This document shows positions 8,026 to 16,921 of a stretch of 64,000 nt of DNA, one piece after another. Each line of letters begins with the position of its first letter. Position 1 is the first letter of the stretch. The translations under genes were made by a program, and so were the position numbers. The notes under the pieces were generated by a model. That model saw only the letters and a list, made by a program, of their open reading frames with translations. It was not told the DNA's origin and did no database searches. This DNA comes from Paenibacillus sp. GP183. GTDB taxonomy: Bacteria > Bacillota > Bacilli > Paenibacillales > NBRC-103111. The stretch is from positions 1,426,001 to 1,490,000 of the forward strand of contig NZ_FNSW01000001.1 of the NCBI RefSeq assembly GCF_900104695.1, given 5' to 3'.

Positions 8026-9689
8026 TCCGGCTTCCCTCCTGTATCAAGCGACTTGGGTGTAACGGCAACTCCGCTCTTCGTTAAGGCGTAAGCAACTTCA
8101 TTGCGGACCCCAAACCAATTTTTATTCGTATGCGCTCCCAGTGTCACCTTGCTGTCATCAATCCGCAGCCATACGCGGCGATGCTGCCAGTAAAAACCCA
8201 TAATCAGTCCGATCATCGATATGGCGGCTCCTACCCAAATGTAGGGCATTGCTTTATCCACCCGGATGTTCAAATAAGAAGTGTACTCGGCAAATTTGAC
8301 CCCATCCATGGAGCCTACCGAAAGCTCCAGCTTCTTGCTGATAGCTCCATTGATATCGTCTTGACGGAAATTGACCTTGTCTATCTGTCTTGGGAAGTAT
8401 AGATAAGGCTCACCGTTTGCAGCAAGCCCGGGTCCGATGATTGAAAATATAAATGCAGGGGCCTTGGGTTCATTAGACTTAGTGATAGGCTGCCCGTTTT
8501 CAAGAGCAAATTCCGGTAAGAATCCTTTCAGCTTCAAGGTGTACGCACCTACTTGATAGGAATCCTTGGGATGGCTCATGGGAAGCTCAAAGCTTCCATA
8601 TACTTCACCCGTTTGCGGATTTCTTAAGCTGGGTGTAACTGAAATCAAGAGCGGTGTTGGCTTGTAGTCGAATTGATATGCCTTCAAGCCTTTATAATCG
8701 AGTGGTTGATTGACCAAGATATTGGCCTTTGTCACCTCTTCCAGCACGGGATCGCCGACCGGATTGTCACAATTTGCCGTGCAATGGTAGAGGACCGCTT
8801 GAGTTTCATACTTTTTGGGAACCATCTGGCCCTTTTTCTGAAAATCCTTGGACATTTCATCCTGAGTATACACTTCCAGGGTGAACTTTTCATTTTTCAA
8901 ATAATAAGAGGTGTGAGGAATTTGCTTGGTTTCCCCTTCCAAAAAACCCATGTATTGATCCATATGCCAGCCTGGAATGCTGCGCATCAGGACACCCAGC
9001 AGAAAAATAATAAGTCCAATATGGTTAATGTAGGGTCCCCAGCGGCTAAAGCGGTATTTTTCAGCCAGCATCGCCGTACCTTCGCTGTCGATATGAACAC
9101 GGTAGTTCTTTTTTTTCAGCGCTGCAGCTATTTGGCTTGTCCATGCTTTCGGATCGCTGTCGGCTGGAAGATCTCCGAGATAGGATACCTTTTGCCTGAG
9201 TAAAAAGTTGGGATGCTTGCGCAGCTGCTGTTTGGTTAGAGCGCGGTACAGAGGCAGTACACGGTCAAGGCTGCACACGACCAAGGAAGTCCCGATCATA
9301 AACAAAAGGGTGATAAACCACCAGGAGTTGAACGTGTGAGAAAGTCCAAGTAAATAATAGATGTGGCCAAGAGTGCCATAATTATCTTGATAAAAAGCCG
9401 AGGGTTCCATATTGAGGAATGTATTTTCTTGCGGGTAAATGGTCCCTACGGCTGACGCGACAAGTGTAATGATAATGAGATATACGGCTATCTTCACGGA
9501 AGAAAAGAAATTCCATACTTGATCGATCCAGGTCGGATCGGCTTTCTGCGAGCGGCGCGCCATACCGTCATAGCGCATTTCAAGCGGAAGATTCGGATCT
9601 TCATCGAGCAGAGGCTTTCCGCAAGCTTCACAGAGCACGGTGCCGACCGGGTTTTGATGGCCGCATTCACATTTTGTATTTTGAATCAT
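8022..9689 (-). CDS. resB: Cytochrome c biogenesis protein ResB
   Basis: The partner of ResC in system II haem delivery, 555 residues. It begins with a cytoplasmic zinc-ribbon-like motif (CECGHQNPVGTVLCEACG), as in B. subtilis ResB. Transmembrane helices follow at about residues 65-90 and 115-140 and again near 220-240. A large extracytoplasmic beta-rich region comes next, then a final helix around residue 490. Length and layout are typical. Confidence 0.93.
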   Translation of the reverse strand: MIQNTKCECGHQNPVGTVLCEACGKPLLDEDPNLPLEMRYDGMARRSQKADPTWIDQVWNFFSSVKIAVYLIIITLVASAVGTIYPQENTFLNMEPSAFYQDNYGTLGHIYYLLGLSHTFNSWWFITLLFMIGTSLVVCSLDRVLPLYRALTKQQLRKHPNFLLRQKVSYLGDLPADSDPKAWTSQIAAALKKKNYRVHIDSEGTAMLAEKYRFSRWGPYINHIGLIIFLLGVLMRSIPGWHMDQYMGFLEGETKQIPHTSYYLKNEKFTLEVYTQDEMSKDFQKKGQMVPKKYETQAVLYHCTANCDNPVGDPVLEEVTKANILVNQPLDYKGLKAYQFDYKPTPLLISVTPSLRNPQTGEVYGSFELPMSHPKDSYQVGAYTLKLKGFLPEFALENGQPITKSNEPKAPAFIFSIIGPGLAANGEPYLYFPRQIDKVNFRQDDINGAISKKLELSVGSMDGVKFAEYTSYLNIRVDKAMPYIWVGAAISMIGLIMGFYWQHRRVWLRIDDSKVTLGAHTNKNWFGVRNEVAYALTKSGVAVTPKSLDTGGKPE

Positions 9690-9722
9690 GCTGCACCTCA
9701 GTTCATAACATAACAGGTAATT

Positions 9723-10253
9723 TTACTTGCCGGTCAGTAAAGCCAGCGTATCCTGGATATAGGACTCTTGCATCTCGCCGATTTTTTTGTAGGCGATTTT
9801 CCCGTCCGCCCCTATAAAGAGAGTAGAAGGATATTCAGAGATTCCGTACTGCTTGCGTACGGTTTCCTTCGTGTCGAGTAGTACAGGAAGATTAAGTTTA
9901 TATTGCTCCATAAAGCTTTGAGTGGTAATTTTATTCGTATCCAAATTAATCTCCAGAAACCGTACTCCTTTAGGGCTCCACTGGTCGTATTGCCGCTGAA
10001 GCGCTGGCATTTCGGCCTTGCAAGGAGGGCAGAAAGTCCCCCAAAAATTGATCAATACAGGCTTACCTTTATAGTCAGACAATTTATGCGCTTGTCCGTT
10101 AAAATCAACCAGCGTGAAATCAGGCGCTTTATCGCCCACCTGCGGATATTTCTTATCGCCTGAAGCAAATAAATTGTTGATTATCGTAAACACGCCAATG
10201 ACCAGCACGATCGCAAATATAGCAAGCTGCAGCCATTTTTTATTATTTTTCAT
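9723..10253 (-). CDS. resA: Thiol-disulfide oxidoreductase ResA
   Basis: A membrane-anchored thioredoxin-like protein of 176 residues. It keeps the CXXCH haem-binding cysteines of apocytochrome c reduced before haem attachment. An N-terminal helix (about 10-28) anchors it, and the active site is WGTFCPPCKAEMP. The cis-proline region is seen in EYPSTLFI. The redox motif is CPPC, whereas B. subtilis ResA has CEPC; the change may shift redox potential but keeps the fold. It is the first gene of the res operon on this strand. Confidence 0.93.
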   Translation of the reverse strand: MKNNKKWLQLAIFAIVLVIGVFTIINNLFASGDKKYPQVGDKAPDFTLVDFNGQAHKLSDYKGKPVLINFWGTFCPPCKAEMPALQRQYDQWSPKGVRFLEINLDTNKITTQSFMEQYKLNLPVLLDTKETVRKQYGISEYPSTLFIGADGKIAYKKIGEMQESYIQDTLALLTGK

Positions 10254-10331
10254 TCAGATCACCTTCGACTTTGGGCTGAGATATCTGAGGAAGCCGTCCT
10301 ATTTATTATAACGCAATAGAAGGCCAATTCT

Positions 10332-11081
10332 TTATTGGCCTTTTTGAATATTATGTGTCGAGAGTGCTTCTTCCTTGAGCTCTTTGACCTCGGCCGGCGT
10401 TAAATGCCGGTACTTGCCGCGCGGAACTCCTTGTAGGAACAGCGGGCCGAATTTAATCCGTCGGAGACGTGTCACCGGAAAGGAAACGGCTTCGAACATC
10501 CGCCTTACCTGACGGTTCCTGCCTTCATAGATTGTAATCTGAATGATGGATTCGTTTTTCTGAGGGTTCACATCCGCATACTCGACCTCAGCTGGTGAAG
10601 TCATCCCGTCCTCGAGCTGGATTCCGTTTCTCAGCTTATCCAATATCGTACCGTGCGGCACTCCTTTAACAGTTGCTTGATAGGTTCTGGGTACATGATG
10701 CTTCGGATGCGTGAGCAGGTGGGCAAATTCCCCGTCGTTGGTCAGCAGCAGCAAGCCTTCTGTATCATAATCCAAGCGACCCACCGGATAAACCCGCTCT
10801 TTGATCCCTGGCAAAAAGTCGGTAACCACTTTACGTCCGCCAGGATCCGCACTGCTTGTTATGACCCCTTTGGGTTTATTGAGCAGAACATAAATTTTGG
10901 TCTGTTGATTGATGTATCGCCCGTCCACTTGAATCTCATCCAGCTCAGGGTCAACTTTAACACCGAGTGTCTTTACAACTTCGCCGTTAATCTGCACTCT
11001 TCCGGCTGTGATGATCTCCTCGCATTTTCTTCGTGAAGCAATCCCCGCTTCGGCCAATACCTTTTGTAAACGTTCTTCCAT
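10332..11081 (-). CDS. rluB: 23S rRNA pseudouridine synthase RluB
   Basis: A pseudouridine synthase of the RsuA/RluB family, 249 residues. An N-terminal S4 RNA-binding domain (about 3-50) precedes a catalytic domain with the GRLDYDTEGLLLLTNDG motif, which holds the catalytic aspartate. The GRNRQVRRMFEA segment is also typical. It modifies helix 89 of 23S rRNA. Its place between spmB and resA matches B. subtilis ypuL. Confidence 0.93.
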   Translation of the reverse strand: MEERLQKVLAEAGIASRRKCEEIITAGRVQINGEVVKTLGVKVDPELDEIQVDGRYINQQTKIYVLLNKPKGVITSSADPGGRKVVTDFLPGIKERVYPVGRLDYDTEGLLLLTNDGEFAHLLTHPKHHVPRTYQATVKGVPHGTILDKLRNGIQLEDGMTSPAEVEYADVNPQKNESIIQITIYEGRNRQVRRMFEAVSFPVTRLRRIKFGPLFLQGVPRGKYRHLTPAEVKELKEEALSTHNIQKGQ

Positions 11082-11138
11082 AATCCGCCTTCACCTCAAC
11101 ACTAATGATACCCATAGAGGAGGGAAATCACAAGCGGG

Positions 11139-11672
11139 CTAGCCGAACACCAAAAAGCAAATGACAATCGAGGCCACAAAGCCCACAAGGTCAGATATTA
11201 GACCCACCTTTAACGCATAACCTGCTTTGCGGATGCCAATGGCGCCAAAATAAACCGTGATGACATAAAGCGTCGTATCCGTACTGCCCTGGACGGTCGA
11301 GGCAATACGGCCAATCATCGAATCAGGACCGAATTGCTCTATCAGATCTGTGGTAAAAGCTAGAGAGCCCGCTCCCGTAATGGGTCGAAGAATAGCAAGC
11401 GGCAGAACCTCCGTAGGTACCCCAATATAATTGAAAAAAGGCTTCATCCAATCCATGAGCATGTCCATTGCACCGGAAGCGCGAAATATGCTGATCGCTA
11501 CCATCATGCCCACAAGGTGAGGAATAATTTTAATTGCGGTATCGAAGCCATCTTTGGCTCCTTCAACAAAAGATTCATAGACTGGAACCTTGCGATAAGC
11601 CGCGTATAGGGGAATAAAAACAATCATAGCCGGGATAGCCCAGGCGGAAATCATGGACACAAAAGCATACAC
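11139..11672 (-). CDS. spmB: Spore maturation protein B
   Basis: A membrane protein of 177 residues with a gate-type nucleoside-recognition domain, seen in the segments FVEGAKDGFDTAIKIIP and GSLAFTTDLIEQFGPDS. SpmA and SpmB are needed for full spore-core dehydration. The start is GTG at 11672, with AAAGGGTG seven bases upstream, and lies six bases after the spmA stop, so the pair is cotranscribed and probably translationally linked. Confidence 0.92.
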   Translation of the reverse strand: MYAFVSMISAWAIPAMIVFIPLYAAYRKVPVYESFVEGAKDGFDTAIKIIPHLVGMMVAISIFRASGAMDMLMDWMKPFFNYIGVPTEVLPLAILRPITGAGSLAFTTDLIEQFGPDSMIGRIASTVQGSTDTTLYVITVYFGAIGIRKAGYALKVGLISDLVGFVASIVICFLVFG

Positions 11673-11678
11673 GAATAT

Positions 11679-12278
11679 TCACCCTTTCAGCGGTGGAATG
11701 GGTGCGCTTCTGCGTCGGTACCAACGGTCTACGAAAATAGCAGCTGTGGTAGAAATGATCGTAGCTATTAAAGTAGTACCCACAATTTCAGCAGGGTTGA
11801 GAGAATTGAAATTCATCCGAATGGCGATCAAGGTTGCGGGTATCAAAGTTACGCTGGATGTGTTCAGCGCTAGCAGTGTACACATCGCGGTGCTGGCTTT
11901 TTCTTTATCAGGATTAAGCTTTTGCAGCTCCTGCATGGCTTTAATGCCCATAGGCGTAGCAGCATTGCCCAAGCCCAGGATGTTCGCACTCATATTGGAC
12001 ATGATATACCCTAACGCAGGATGATTTCTGGGCACACTCGGAAACAAAAAACGTATGAAAGGGCGAAGCAGAACAGCAAGCTTCGAGAGGATCCCCGCAT
12101 CTTCAGCAATACGCATCATCCCAAGCCAAAAAACCAGAATGCTGATCAATCCGAAGCAAACGCTCACCCCGCTCTTTGCGCCTTCAAATGCTGCCTGAGT
12201 CACGGCCTCCACATTGCCTTGTACAGCTGCAACGATAAATCCGGAAAGGATAAAAAATAACCATATGAAATTGACCAT
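11679..12278 (-). CDS. spmA: Spore maturation protein A
   Basis: A 199-residue polytopic protein of the same nucleoside-recognition/gate superfamily as SpmB. Typical segments are GAKSGVSVCFGLISI and LGLGNAATPMGIKAMQEL. It works with SpmB during spore cortex and core maturation. It follows dacB closely in the order dacB-spmA-spmB known from B. subtilis, where the three are SigE-dependent. Confidence 0.93.
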   Translation of the reverse strand: MVNFIWLFFILSGFIVAAVQGNVEAVTQAAFEGAKSGVSVCFGLISILVFWLGMMRIAEDAGILSKLAVLLRPFIRFLFPSVPRNHPALGYIMSNMSANILGLGNAATPMGIKAMQELQKLNPDKEKASTAMCTLLALNTSSVTLIPATLIAIRMNFNSLNPAEIVGTTLIATIISTTAAIFVDRWYRRRSAPIPPLKG

Positions 12279-12302
12279 GACTCTTCTCTCCTCTCTGATG
12301 TG

Positions 12303-13475
12303 TTATTCCAACGCGATCAGCTTACTTAAAGTTAATTTGAGCATTCGCCAATAGTGACCCCATACGGACTCCCGATAGCGCTCGCCTTCTTGAAAGCGAA
12401 AAGCTGAGGTGTCTGCCAGCTTCAGCCTGGGATTATTTGCCTCAAATAAAGGAATAGACCCAATCTGCTCCCCTCTGAGCGAGATCTGCAAACTGCCTCT
12501 TTGACCAAGGCGAAAATCCGTTGCCTCTTCCTTGAGCGGAATCACTTTTCGGGTGATTTGAGCATGTTCCTCTTGCAGCAGCGGATAGGTAAAGGAATTG
12601 CCTGCAGACCATAAGGAGCCTTCAACCTTATCCCCTTTACCAATGATCGATTGCAAAGGGAAATTTTGAAACCCATATTGCAGCATTTTAGCGTGATCGG
12701 CCCAATCATCTCCATCATTCAGGGTTACCGCAACCAATTGTTGGCCGCCTCTGGTTGCTGAAGAAACCAGACATCGCTTTGCCAGCTTCGTGTAACCCGT
12801 TTTGACTCCATCCGCTCCTTCAAACATGGCGAGCATTTTATTTTTATTGAACCAAACGTAGTCCCATTTTTCATTCGGATTAGGAACTTTTTTCCGCTTG
12901 GTTTTAACGATGTCTTGAAAAATCGGGTTTTTAAGTGCATACGCAGCAAGCTTGGCCATATCGTTGGCGCTGGCGTAGTGCTCCCCCTTATCATCCAGAC
13001 CTGTAGGGTTATTAAAATGAGAATGCGTCATTCCGATCAACTGCGCTTTCTCATTCATCAAGTAGGCGAAGCCTTCCACGCTGCCTCCCACATGCTCGGC
13101 AATCGCAGTAGCAGCGTCATTGCCCGACCTGAGCATGAGACCGTACAGCATATTCGATAAGCTCATTTCTTCGCCCAGCTTCAAATAAATCGAGGAGCCT
13201 TCTTTGGCATAGGCATTCTTGCCGACCTTCACCATATCGGATAGATTCCCGTATTCGATAGCAACGATCGCTGTCATGATTTTCGTTAAACTGGCTATTT
13301 TCATAGGGGTATCCCCCATTTTGTTATAGAGAATACGTCCTGACTTCACATCAATGAGTGAGGCTCCGGCTGCATTTGTTTGAAGGGGCGGATTGGCCTC
13401 TGACTTATTGACCGGGAAGAGCAAAGCACTGACACAAACAAGGGTCATACTGAATTTCAAACAAAGCCTTATCAT
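12303..13475 (-). CDS. dacB: Sporulation D-alanyl-D-alanine carboxypeptidase DacB
   Basis: A PBP5-type serine DD-carboxypeptidase of 390 residues. It has a signal peptide (about 1-27), the SXXK nucleophile motif S62-L-T-K, the SGND (SXN) motif and the KTG box in GVKTGYTK. It trims peptide stems of cortex peptidoglycan and so sets cortex crosslinking. First gene of the dacB-spmA-spmB operon, behind GGAGG and a SigE-like promoter. Position separates it from dacF, a second copy of the family at 26.3 kb. Confidence 0.93.
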   Translation of the reverse strand: MIRLCLKFSMTLVCVSALLFPVNKSEANPPLQTNAAGASLIDVKSGRILYNKMGDTPMKIASLTKIMTAIVAIEYGNLSDMVKVGKNAYAKEGSSIYLKLGEEMSLSNMLYGLMLRSGNDAATAIAEHVGGSVEGFAYLMNEKAQLIGMTHSHFNNPTGLDDKGEHYASANDMAKLAAYALKNPIFQDIVKTKRKKVPNPNEKWDYVWFNKNKMLAMFEGADGVKTGYTKLAKRCLVSSATRGGQQLVAVTLNDGDDWADHAKMLQYGFQNFPLQSIIGKGDKVEGSLWSAGNSFTYPLLQEEHAQITRKVIPLKEEATDFRLGQRGSLQISLRGEQIGSIPLFEANNPRLKLADTSAFRFQEGERYRESVWGHYWRMLKLTLSKLIALE

Positions 13476-13502
13476 GATTTACCTCCATCGGTCATTTGTA
13501 CA

Positions 13503-13531
13503 AGTATATGCTTGTTCAAAAAGGTTATGTC
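13503..13531 (-). promoter_or_regulatory. Candidate SigE promoter of dacB operon
   Basis: On the minus strand GACATAAC (-35-like) and CATATACT (-10, close to the SigE CATACA-T consensus) are separated by 13 bases and lie about 30 bases before dacB. B. subtilis dacB is SigE-dependent. This is a match by eye only. Confidence 0.45.
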
Positions 13532-13550
13532 CTGATGCGATATCAGACAT

Positions 13551-13578
13551 AAAAAAAGCTGCTCCCCTTGAGCAGCTT
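13551..13578 (-). terminator. Terminator of ytfJ
   Basis: AAGCTGCTC pairs with GAGCAGCTT around a short loop, followed on the minus strand by seven Ts. It lies downstream of ytfJ. Confidence 0.85.
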
Positions 13579-13594
13579 CCCATTCATTTCATAT

Positions 13595-14152
13595 TTACAC
13601 GATAAAATTCGGGTTATTGCCGCCAGGAATGTTTGTATTTCCTGTTTCTGTTTTTGCAGCTCCGGTTCCTGCCAAGGGGCCTGTCATCGTTCCTGGGGTT
13701 ACTCCTGTTGCAGTATTTGTCATACCGCCCACTCCCATTCCCTTCAACATGCTTTGTATTCTCTCGACAACCTGTGGTGCCGAATCAATCAAGCGTTCAA
13801 AGATATGTGTTTGATTATCGAGAGGGACTACTTTCACTCCTGCGCTGCCCACAACCAGAAACGCTATGGGTGTGATGCTGACTCCGCCGCCGCTGCCGCC
13901 GCCGAAGGGCAGCGCTACTTGGGCATTCATGCCATCATTTCTGATCGAGGAAGACCCATCCATCTTAATATCCGTTTGAGTAACAAATTCACTTCCTCCA
14001 GCAGCAAATCCGAATCCCACTTTCGATATAGGCATAATGACGCTTCCGTCCGGAGTTTCAACCGGATCCCCAACAATGGTATTTACGTCCACCATTTCCT
14101 TGATATTCTCCATGGCGACTTTCATTAGTCCTTCAATAGGGTGTGTTGACAT
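13595..14152 (-). CDS. ytfJ: GerW/YtfJ family sporulation protein
   Basis: A 185-residue protein with the family's core: the N-terminal EGLMKVAMENIKEMVDV helix, the beta-rich VGDPVETPDGSVIMPISK segment and the glycine-rich GGGSGGGVSITPIAF loop. YtfJ (GerW) is a forespore protein needed for proper L-alanine germination in B. subtilis. It is followed by its own terminator, so it is probably monocistronic, and is divergent from the next gene. Confidence 0.9.
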   Translation of the reverse strand: MSTHPIEGLMKVAMENIKEMVDVNTIVGDPVETPDGSVIMPISKVGFGFAAGGSEFVTQTDIKMDGSSSIRNDGMNAQVALPFGGGSGGGVSITPIAFLVVGSAGVKVVPLDNQTHIFERLIDSAPQVVERIQSMLKGMGVGGMTNTATGVTPGTMTGPLAGTGAAKTETGNTNIPGGNNPNFIV

Positions 14153-14334
14153 TATTTTTATCCTCCATTTTCATTAATCTTCATAAGATATTTCATTTCG
14201 TTGTATATAATCTCCCAAAGATTGCGCCATTATGTACTTGGCTTTATTTTTACTTCTTTCAATTAGGCAAGCACCACATTTCTGACATGCAACATATGCT
14301 AAAAGGATCTCAGAATTTCGAAGGGAAGATGAGA

Positions 14335-14643
14335 ATGGCTTACACTGCTTATCCATATACGCAAGGATTACCTTTTGCACAAGGTCAGTACCCATATCCA
14401 TATTCCCCCCAGTATCCTTATTTCTATCCATATCCTTACTCACAAGCTCCATATCCGTATCCTTATGCTCCGATTGCCCCAGTTCCTATTCCTGTGCCTA
14501 TCCCAGTCCCTATTCCTGTTGGCGGCGGCTGGCAGGGAGGCTTCGGTCACGGCTGGCATGGTGGGTATGGCGGCAGCCACGTTGAACATGGAGAGCATGA
14601 GGAACATGGACACTATGGGAACAACCACGGGCATAAGCGATAA
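14335..14643 (+). CDS. Tyr/Pro/His-rich low-complexity protein, possible spore coat component
   Basis: A 102-residue protein without a recognised domain. Residues 1-45 are runs of YPY, the middle is a PVPIPVPIPVPIP repeat, and the rest is Gly/His rich (GHGWHGGYGG, then EHGEHEEHGHYGNNHGH). Tyrosine- and histidine-rich low-complexity proteins are common in spore coats, but this is inference from composition and the neighbouring spore genes. The ATG at 14335 is preferred because AAGGGA lies at good spacing; upstream in-frame ATGs have none. A terminator follows. Confidence 0.65.
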   Translation: MAYTAYPYTQGLPFAQGQYPYPYSPQYPYFYPYPYSQAPYPYPYAPIAPVPIPVPIPVPIPVGGGWQGGFGHGWHGGYGGSHVEHGEHEEHGHYGNNHGHKR

Positions 14644-14657
14644 CAGCAACTCAAAAA

Positions 14658-14694
14658 GACCTTCAATTCCACAAAGGGAAATGAAGGTTTTTTT
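14658..14694 (+). terminator. Terminator of the low-complexity gene
   Basis: ACCTTCA pairs with TGAAGGT, followed by a run of seven Ts on the plus strand. Confidence 0.8.
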
Positions 14695-14699
14695 ATGAC

Positions 14700-15371
14700 T
14701 TAAGCTTTGGACATCACGCGGTACCAGGTTCTTAGGCCTCCCTTGATTTTCATCACCCGCAAAGCAAGCTCGATTACGGCCCAAACGATATTGGTGCCCC
14801 TGGTCCCTACTGCACCATTGAAATCAGTTGAGAAGTGCACCCCCGTATATTGCGGAACCACTTTAACCAGCGGCTTGGTTTTGACCTGGACCAAATGCAT
14901 AATAAATCCCAATGAGGATGTCTTCAAACCCCAGACCACTCCGGTGGCGATCGCTGTGTGCGTTGCGTCTCCCATGCCAACCCGTGTAATCCAATTCAAT
15001 TGCGTGCACTCAATACGTGAAAATGTATGCTTCAGCCATTCATACCCATGAACGGTATTGTGCAGTAACAGCTTGACCTTTTGGAAGCTTTCTTTCATTT
15101 TCCCCTTGACGCCGTCATTGGTCTCTTGGGTAGTTTTTAGTGGTGTCTCTACATGATCCGATGAGAATGGAATTCTTTTGCAGTAATCCTTCAATTTAAT
15201 TATGGGAAAGAATCGATTGATTTTCATCCCCAAACTAGCTTTAATCTTTAGCTCCATGTAATCTTGCTCCACCACTCGAGAAAAATGGACTTCACCCTGA
15301 ACATAGCTTAAGATCAGAATCGTCAGGATGATAAGTAAAAAAGCGATAAACACCAACAACCAGATCAACAC
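14700..15371 (-). CDS. DUF2953 domain protein (YtfI-like)
   Basis: A 223-residue protein with one N-terminal transmembrane helix (about 3-22) and the DUF2953 domain, recognised by the C-terminal pattern of LNWITRVGMGDATHTAIATG and WGLKTS. B. subtilis carries a DUF2953 gene (ytfI) next to ytfJ, as here. Function is unknown; a sporulation link is inferred from that pairing. It starts with GTG at 15371 or the adjacent TTG, both behind AGGGAGGG. Confidence 0.8.
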   Translation of the reverse strand: MLIWLLVFIAFLLIILTILILSYVQGEVHFSRVVEQDYMELKIKASLGMKINRFFPIIKLKDYCKRIPFSSDHVETPLKTTQETNDGVKGKMKESFQKVKLLLHNTVHGYEWLKHTFSRIECTQLNWITRVGMGDATHTAIATGVVWGLKTSSLGFIMHLVQVKTKPLVKVVPQYTGVHFSTDFNGAVGTRGTNIVWAVIELALRVMKIKGGLRTWYRVMSKA

Positions 15372-15387
15372 AAAACCCTCCCTGACT

Positions 15388-15484
15388 AGGATAAACGGCT
15401 AAGCCGTCTTACTTGACGAGCGCGTTTGTCAAGGTTGAAGCCGGAGCAAGATAAGTTCAGAAAAACTTATACTTTCCGATCAAC
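15388..15484 (+). repeat. Family B dispersed repeat
   Basis: A ~97-base copy running from AGGATAAACGGCTAAGCCG to a terminal ATCAAC. Internal hairpins are CGGCTAAGCCG, CGTC/GACG and ATAAGTT/AACTTAT. It lies between DUF2953 and scpB. Related copies are near 20.6, 29.0, 49.2 and 60.1 kb. Confidence 0.8.
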
Positions 15485-15569
15485 CCAAAAAAACTCCGAA
15501 GCAGGAAAATTTCCCTTTTCGAAGATTATTATGAGCCTAGTCTGGAAAATCATGCATACTGTGGCCTTA

Positions 15570-16166
15570 TTACACATCTTCAAATGTAATTTGCTTATTA
15601 TCCAGTTTATCAAATAACATTTTCGTCTCTTCTTCCAAGTCAAAATCACCTTGTATCGAAGAGGACTCCGGTAATTCCCGGAGTGAACTGAGGCCAAAGT
15701 AATCGAGAAACTGTTTGGTCGTCCCATAGAGAATAGGTCTGCCGACGGCTTCCGCACGTCCTGTTTCCTCAATCAAATCCTTACTCACAAGTGTATGCAG
15801 GGCTCGGTCACTCTTGACGCCTCGTATTTCTTCGATTTCCACACGGGTAATCGGCTGCTTGTAAGCAATGATGGATAAGGTTTCAAGCGCCGCTTGAGAT
15901 AAGGAGGACCGAGACGGACTGTAGGCAAGCCGTTCGAAATATGGGGCATGTTCCGCTAAAGTGGTTAGTTGAAAGGCTCCCGCTACTTCAACGATCTGAA
16001 CGCCGCGTCCAGCTCGCTTCAGTTCATCTCTTAATTCAAGAACGAGATCTGACGCCAGCAGAGGGTCCATCTCCAAAACTTCGGCTAACTGCTTGGCATC
16101 AAGCCCCTCATCTCCGGAGGCAAACAGCAGTCCCTCAATAACTGATTTCATCAGCTGGTAATTCAA
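15570..16166 (-). CDS. scpB: Segregation and condensation protein B
   Basis: The kleisin-associated winged-helix subunit of the Smc-ScpA-ScpB condensin, 198 residues. Family hallmarks are VIEGLLFASGDEGL near the start, AALETLSIIAYKQPITRVEIEEIRGV in the middle and GRPILYGTTKQFLDYFGL. The start is probably TTG at 16166, with GGAGGG about nine bases upstream; an ATG five codons later is too far from that site. It overlaps the end of scpA by 32 bases. Confidence 0.93.
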   Translation of the reverse strand: MNYQLMKSVIEGLLFASGDEGLDAKQLAEVLEMDPLLASDLVLELRDELKRAGRGVQIVEVAGAFQLTTLAEHAPYFERLAYSPSRSSLSQAALETLSIIAYKQPITRVEIEEIRGVKSDRALHTLVSKDLIEETGRAEAVGRPILYGTTKQFLDYFGLSSLRELPESSSIQGDFDLEEETKMLFDKLDNKQITFEDV

Positions 16167-16920
16167 CGGTGAGTCCCTCCTGTCTGGCTTGAATCACGAT
16201 ATCCTCAAATAAACTGTGCTGGTAGCAGACAACCTTTTTCATTTTCATCAGCTCCAGCAATGCCAAAAAAGTAACCACGATTTCCTCGCGAGTCATCTCA
16301 TAATCAAACAGCTTGGAAAAAAGCAATCTTCCGCTCTTTTCCCCCAGCAAATGCACGATTTCTTTCATTCGGTCCTTCACCGAGATTTCATCTCTGCGAA
16401 TTTTGGAAACCGTATTGCGGCTAACCATCTTGCGCAGTGTGCGCTGAAAAGCAATAAGCAGATCGGTCACGTCCAGCCCCAATACAGGATTTTCCTGCAC
16501 CACCGGCAAAAATGGGGATAAATCCTCAGGTTCGCGTGTATAAACAAGGCTGCGCTCTACCTCTTTATCGCGAAGCAGATCAGCAATCGATTTATATTTG
16601 CGATACTCGATCAGCTTTTGGACTAACTCGACACGCGGGTCGAGCTCATTGTCCAAATCATACAGGGAATCATCATACTCAATAACTGGAGGCTTGGGCA
16701 GCAGCATTTTACTCTTGATGGATAACAAGGTTGCCGCCATGACAAGGAATTCACTTGTCACTTCAAGCTCCAGCTCATGCATCGCCTGCACATATTCGAG
16801 ATATTGATCCGTAATATCCTTGACGGGAATATTGTAGATATCCAATTCGTTCTTATCAATAAGGTGCAGCAATAAATCAAGAGGGCCCTCAAATGCCTCC
16901 AGCTTATAGGTTACTTTCAT
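16135..16920 (-). CDS. scpA: Segregation and condensation protein A
   Basis: The kleisin subunit that bridges the Smc heads, 261 residues. The N-terminal motif KLEAFEGPLDLLLHLI and the C-terminal winged helix around EIVVTFLALLELMK are typical. The ATG at 16920 overlaps nothing but immediately follows the ribH stop (TGAG-ATG) and has no strong Shine-Dalgarno site, suggesting coupling with ribH. Order ribH-scpA-scpB follows B. subtilis closely. Confidence 0.93.
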   Translation of the reverse strand: MKVTYKLEAFEGPLDLLLHLIDKNELDIYNIPVKDITDQYLEYVQAMHELELEVTSEFLVMAATLLSIKSKMLLPKPPVIEYDDSLYDLDNELDPRVELVQKLIEYRKYKSIADLLRDKEVERSLVYTREPEDLSPFLPVVQENPVLGLDVTDLLIAFQRTLRKMVSRNTVSKIRRDEISVKDRMKEIVHLLGEKSGRLLFSKLFDYEMTREEIVVTFLALLELMKMKKVVCYQHSLFEDIVIQARQEGLTVELPADEISY

Positions 16921-16921
16921 C

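Noticed and set aside
13568-14128. Plus-strand frames opposite ytfJ
   Set aside because: Shadows of the glycine-rich ytfJ gene, which has family motifs and a proper terminator.
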